Assembly (NCBI RefSeq): GCF_000022525.1
Contig: NC_013009.1
Location: 806,001 to 870,000, forward strand
Length of the DNA: 64,000 nucleotides
Direction of reading: 5' to 3'
From: Neorickettsia risticii str. Illinois
Lineage (GTDB): Bacteria > Pseudomonadota > Alphaproteobacteria > Rickettsiales > Anaplasmataceae
Below the pieces are notes generated by a model. It did no database searches, was not told the origin of the DNA, and saw nothing but the letters and a program-made list of their open reading frames with translations. Position 1 is the first letter of the stretch, and every line of letters starts with the position of its first letter. Made by a program: the position numbers and the translations under genes. This document shows positions 62,198 through 64,000 of the stretch, one piece after another.

Positions 62198-63937
62198 TCA
62201 TTCTTTTTCCGCCTCCCGAATCTTTACCAAGATTCTTTGAGCTTCTTCCATTTTGCCCTCATCTAGATCAGAGGTATGAATCATTCGTCGATACTCTTCT
62301 CGGAGCTCGTCGAGCCATAATTGTTTCTGCAGTTTATCCCATAAAAAGGTTGCCTTTTCTATATTATCTGGAAGTGAAGCCAAATCACTTAGAAGCTTAT
62401 AAGATGCAGCCGTCTCGGTGTTCGCAAGCAATGCCCTTTCAAGGGATGTACTACTAATATCATTCGAGGTATTGAGCAATTGCACTATGAAGGATTGGAG
62501 TTTCACATGTCGTGGATCGCTTAGTTTTAACAAGGAAAAGTATTCTTCACGATCACCATTTTGCAGAACTTCTGGAAATTTTATAACTATCTTCAACAAT
62601 AAGACTTTCTTGTCCACGTGTGTGCTAGCGGAGGAAGAAAGTTTTCTAGCGTCTACAAACCGCATGGCATCTTCGCTACCCTTATACGTGGAAATAAAAT
62701 TACGCGGACGAAGACTTCTTTTGAGTAAAAAGATTCGCTGCTGAAAAAAATCCTGAAAATGTTTTCTAATCTTATAGTCTTTTACGTTTGTCAGATATTT
62801 TTCTAAGATTTTTTCCAAATCTATAAAGTCCTCTGGCGAACTACATTGCCTGCCGTACTTAGCTAAAAAGAATATCGTATCAGACAAACTTCTGGCACCA
62901 TCTAAAACACGCTGAAATGCTGCTCTATCACTCCTTACAAGATCATCGGGATCCTTACCTACAGGTAAGAAAGAGAAAGTTGTTTTTATCTCTAGAGAAT
63001 TTATGAATTCATCCATAATGAGCTCCACCACCCTCTCGGCAGCTTTTATTCCGGCATTGTCACCATCGAAACAAAATATTAGGTTTCTTCCCAACCGGTT
63101 GAGTACTTTAAGATGATGTGACGTGATAGATGTTCCTAAGACACCCAAAACACTTTTATACCCAAATTGACAGAGAGATATAACATCCATATATCCCTCC
63201 ACTAGTATGATGGGTTCTTCAGAATTTTTCGGAATCCTATCAATGTTATAAAGCACTTCACTCTTTTTGAAAAAATCCGTTTCACAAGAGTTTATGTACT
63301 TTGGTAAAATACCCTCTTTTATGACCCTACTTCCAAATCCAATCACTTTTCCCTGTACATTGTTTATTGGAAAAACCAGTCTATCTCTGAAGTAACATCT
63401 ACCTAATTTATCAAGGACTCCAGAACTTTTAATCACAGTACTAGGAAAATTCTTAGTTTTGTTAATGAAGGAGGTCAAATTAGAGGGACAATAACCCAAC
63501 TTAAATTCAGAAATCACATCATCATCCAGACGGTTTCTTATATAGTAACTCGCTTCTTGAGCGACTCTAGAGTTTAAATTGTTACAAAACCAGTCCCTTA
63601 ACTCTTCTAAAAATTGAAATACTTGGACAAACTTTTCCGTCCCAGAATTTTTCTTGTCTATTTTTATTCCTATGCTAGAAGCTAACTCTTCAACAGCTTC
63701 GTTCAGATCTAATCGTTTTGTCAGGGAGATAAAGTCTATGACGTCGCCACTTTTACCACAACCAAAACAATAAAAGAATTTACCTTTATCATTCACCGAG
63801 AACGAGGGCGTCTTTTCCTGATGGAATGGACACCTCCCAACAAGTCTAGATCCAACTCTTTTGAGTTTAACTGTCCTACTTACAACTTCGGAAACAGGGA
63901 TCCTTTCCTTAATTAGTTCTATGTATTTCTTTAACAC
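62198..63937 (-). CDS. dnaG: DNA primase
   Basis: DnaG makes RNA primers at the replication fork. The 579-residue protein has the zinc-binding domain CPFHQEKTPSFSV...FYCFGCGKSGD, the Toprim catalytic core with VEGYMDVISL and FCFDGDNAGIKAA, and a shorter, less conserved C-terminal DnaB-interaction region. The start is GTG at 63937. The last ~60 nt of the window hold nothing recognisable. Confidence 0.96.
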   Translation of the reverse strand: MLKKYIELIKERIPVSEVVSRTVKLKRVGSRLVGRCPFHQEKTPSFSVNDKGKFFYCFGCGKSGDVIDFISLTKRLDLNEAVEELASSIGIKIDKKNSGTEKFVQVFQFLEELRDWFCNNLNSRVAQEASYYIRNRLDDDVISEFKLGYCPSNLTSFINKTKNFPSTVIKSSGVLDKLGRCYFRDRLVFPINNVQGKVIGFGSRVIKEGILPKYINSCETDFFKKSEVLYNIDRIPKNSEEPIILVEGYMDVISLCQFGYKSVLGVLGTSITSHHLKVLNRLGRNLIFCFDGDNAGIKAAERVVELIMDEFINSLEIKTTFSFLPVGKDPDDLVRSDRAAFQRVLDGARSLSDTIFFLAKYGRQCSSPEDFIDLEKILEKYLTNVKDYKIRKHFQDFFQQRIFLLKRSLRPRNFISTYKGSEDAMRFVDARKLSSSASTHVDKKVLLLKIVIKFPEVLQNGDREEYFSLLKLSDPRHVKLQSFIVQLLNTSNDISSTSLERALLANTETAASYKLLSDLASLPDNIEKATFLWDKLQKQLWLDELREEYRRMIHTSDLDEGKMEEAQRILVKIREAEKE

Positions 63938-64000
63938 AGAGACAAAACACGCGACCTAAGAAACAGGAGAAAGTTCCTTATATTCTATCACCAAGAACAA

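Overview
The window reads as a chromosome segment of an obligate intracellular alphaproteobacterium of the family Anaplasmataceae, most probably genus Neorickettsia (N. risticii / N. sennetsu lineage). The grounds are alphaproteobacterial housekeeping genes, an Anaplasmataceae-type DUF2610 protein, a small beta-barrel surface antigen, and three tandem genes for repeat proteins that I recognise as the Neorickettsia strain-specific antigen (Ssa) family. The genus call is from recognition of protein families, not from a database search.

Layout. 1-6.1 kb: maf and infA, an AhpC/thioredoxin-like protein, a CPA2 cation/proton antiporter, guaA and an Mrp-type Fe-S carrier. 6.5-8 kb: envelope genes (OmpA/Pal-like lipoprotein and CpoB/YbgF). 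8-12 kb: gpmI, a serine-hydrolase-like protein, metG. 12-14.8 kb: a translation block on the minus strand (rplU-rpmA-trmD-rplS-trxA) and recR. 14.9-16.6 kb: two DsbA-like thiol oxidoreductases. 17-22.6 kb: a small acidic protein followed by the three-gene ssa array, built from internal repeats of 63, 129 and 156 nt. 23-29 kb: ychF, a tRNA-Arg, a pair of M16 peptidases, lspA, and an M32 carboxypeptidase homologue that has lost its metal ligands. 29.4-30.1 kb: a surface antigen gene broken (or switched) by one base at an A8 tract. 30-35 kb: rnc, rsfS, rsmH, trmB, bamD, purD. 35.4-38.3 kb: two tandem proteins resembling the mitochondrial carrier family, rpmJ, and a DapA homologue without its catalytic Lys and Tyr. 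39-46.5 kb: cytochrome b561, HAD phosphatase, family-4 UDG, MlaA and MlaC homologues, DUF2610, an HlyD-type membrane fusion protein, a glycerol-1-phosphate dehydrogenase-like enzyme, and sdhE. 46.5-51.1 kb: the classical rpsB-tsf-pyrH-frr-uppS-cdsA operon. 51.3-64 kb: ubiE, pyruvate dehydrogenase E2, thiD, ruvC, mdh, dut, gyrA, era, fabD, dnaG.

Most of the window is conserved core metabolism, translation and envelope biogenesis. The unusual content is: (i) the tandem mitochondrial-carrier-like pair at 35.4-36.9 kb, the best candidate for an undescribed host-interaction or metabolite-exchange function; (ii) the ssa repeat array; (iii) a homopolymer frameshift in a surface antigen; (iv) several complete ORFs whose enzyme families have lost key catalytic residues (DapA, M32, an alpha/beta hydrolase); and (v) a recurring pattern in which spacers are decayed tandem repeats of about 80-114 nt whose outer units are the ends of the neighbouring genes.
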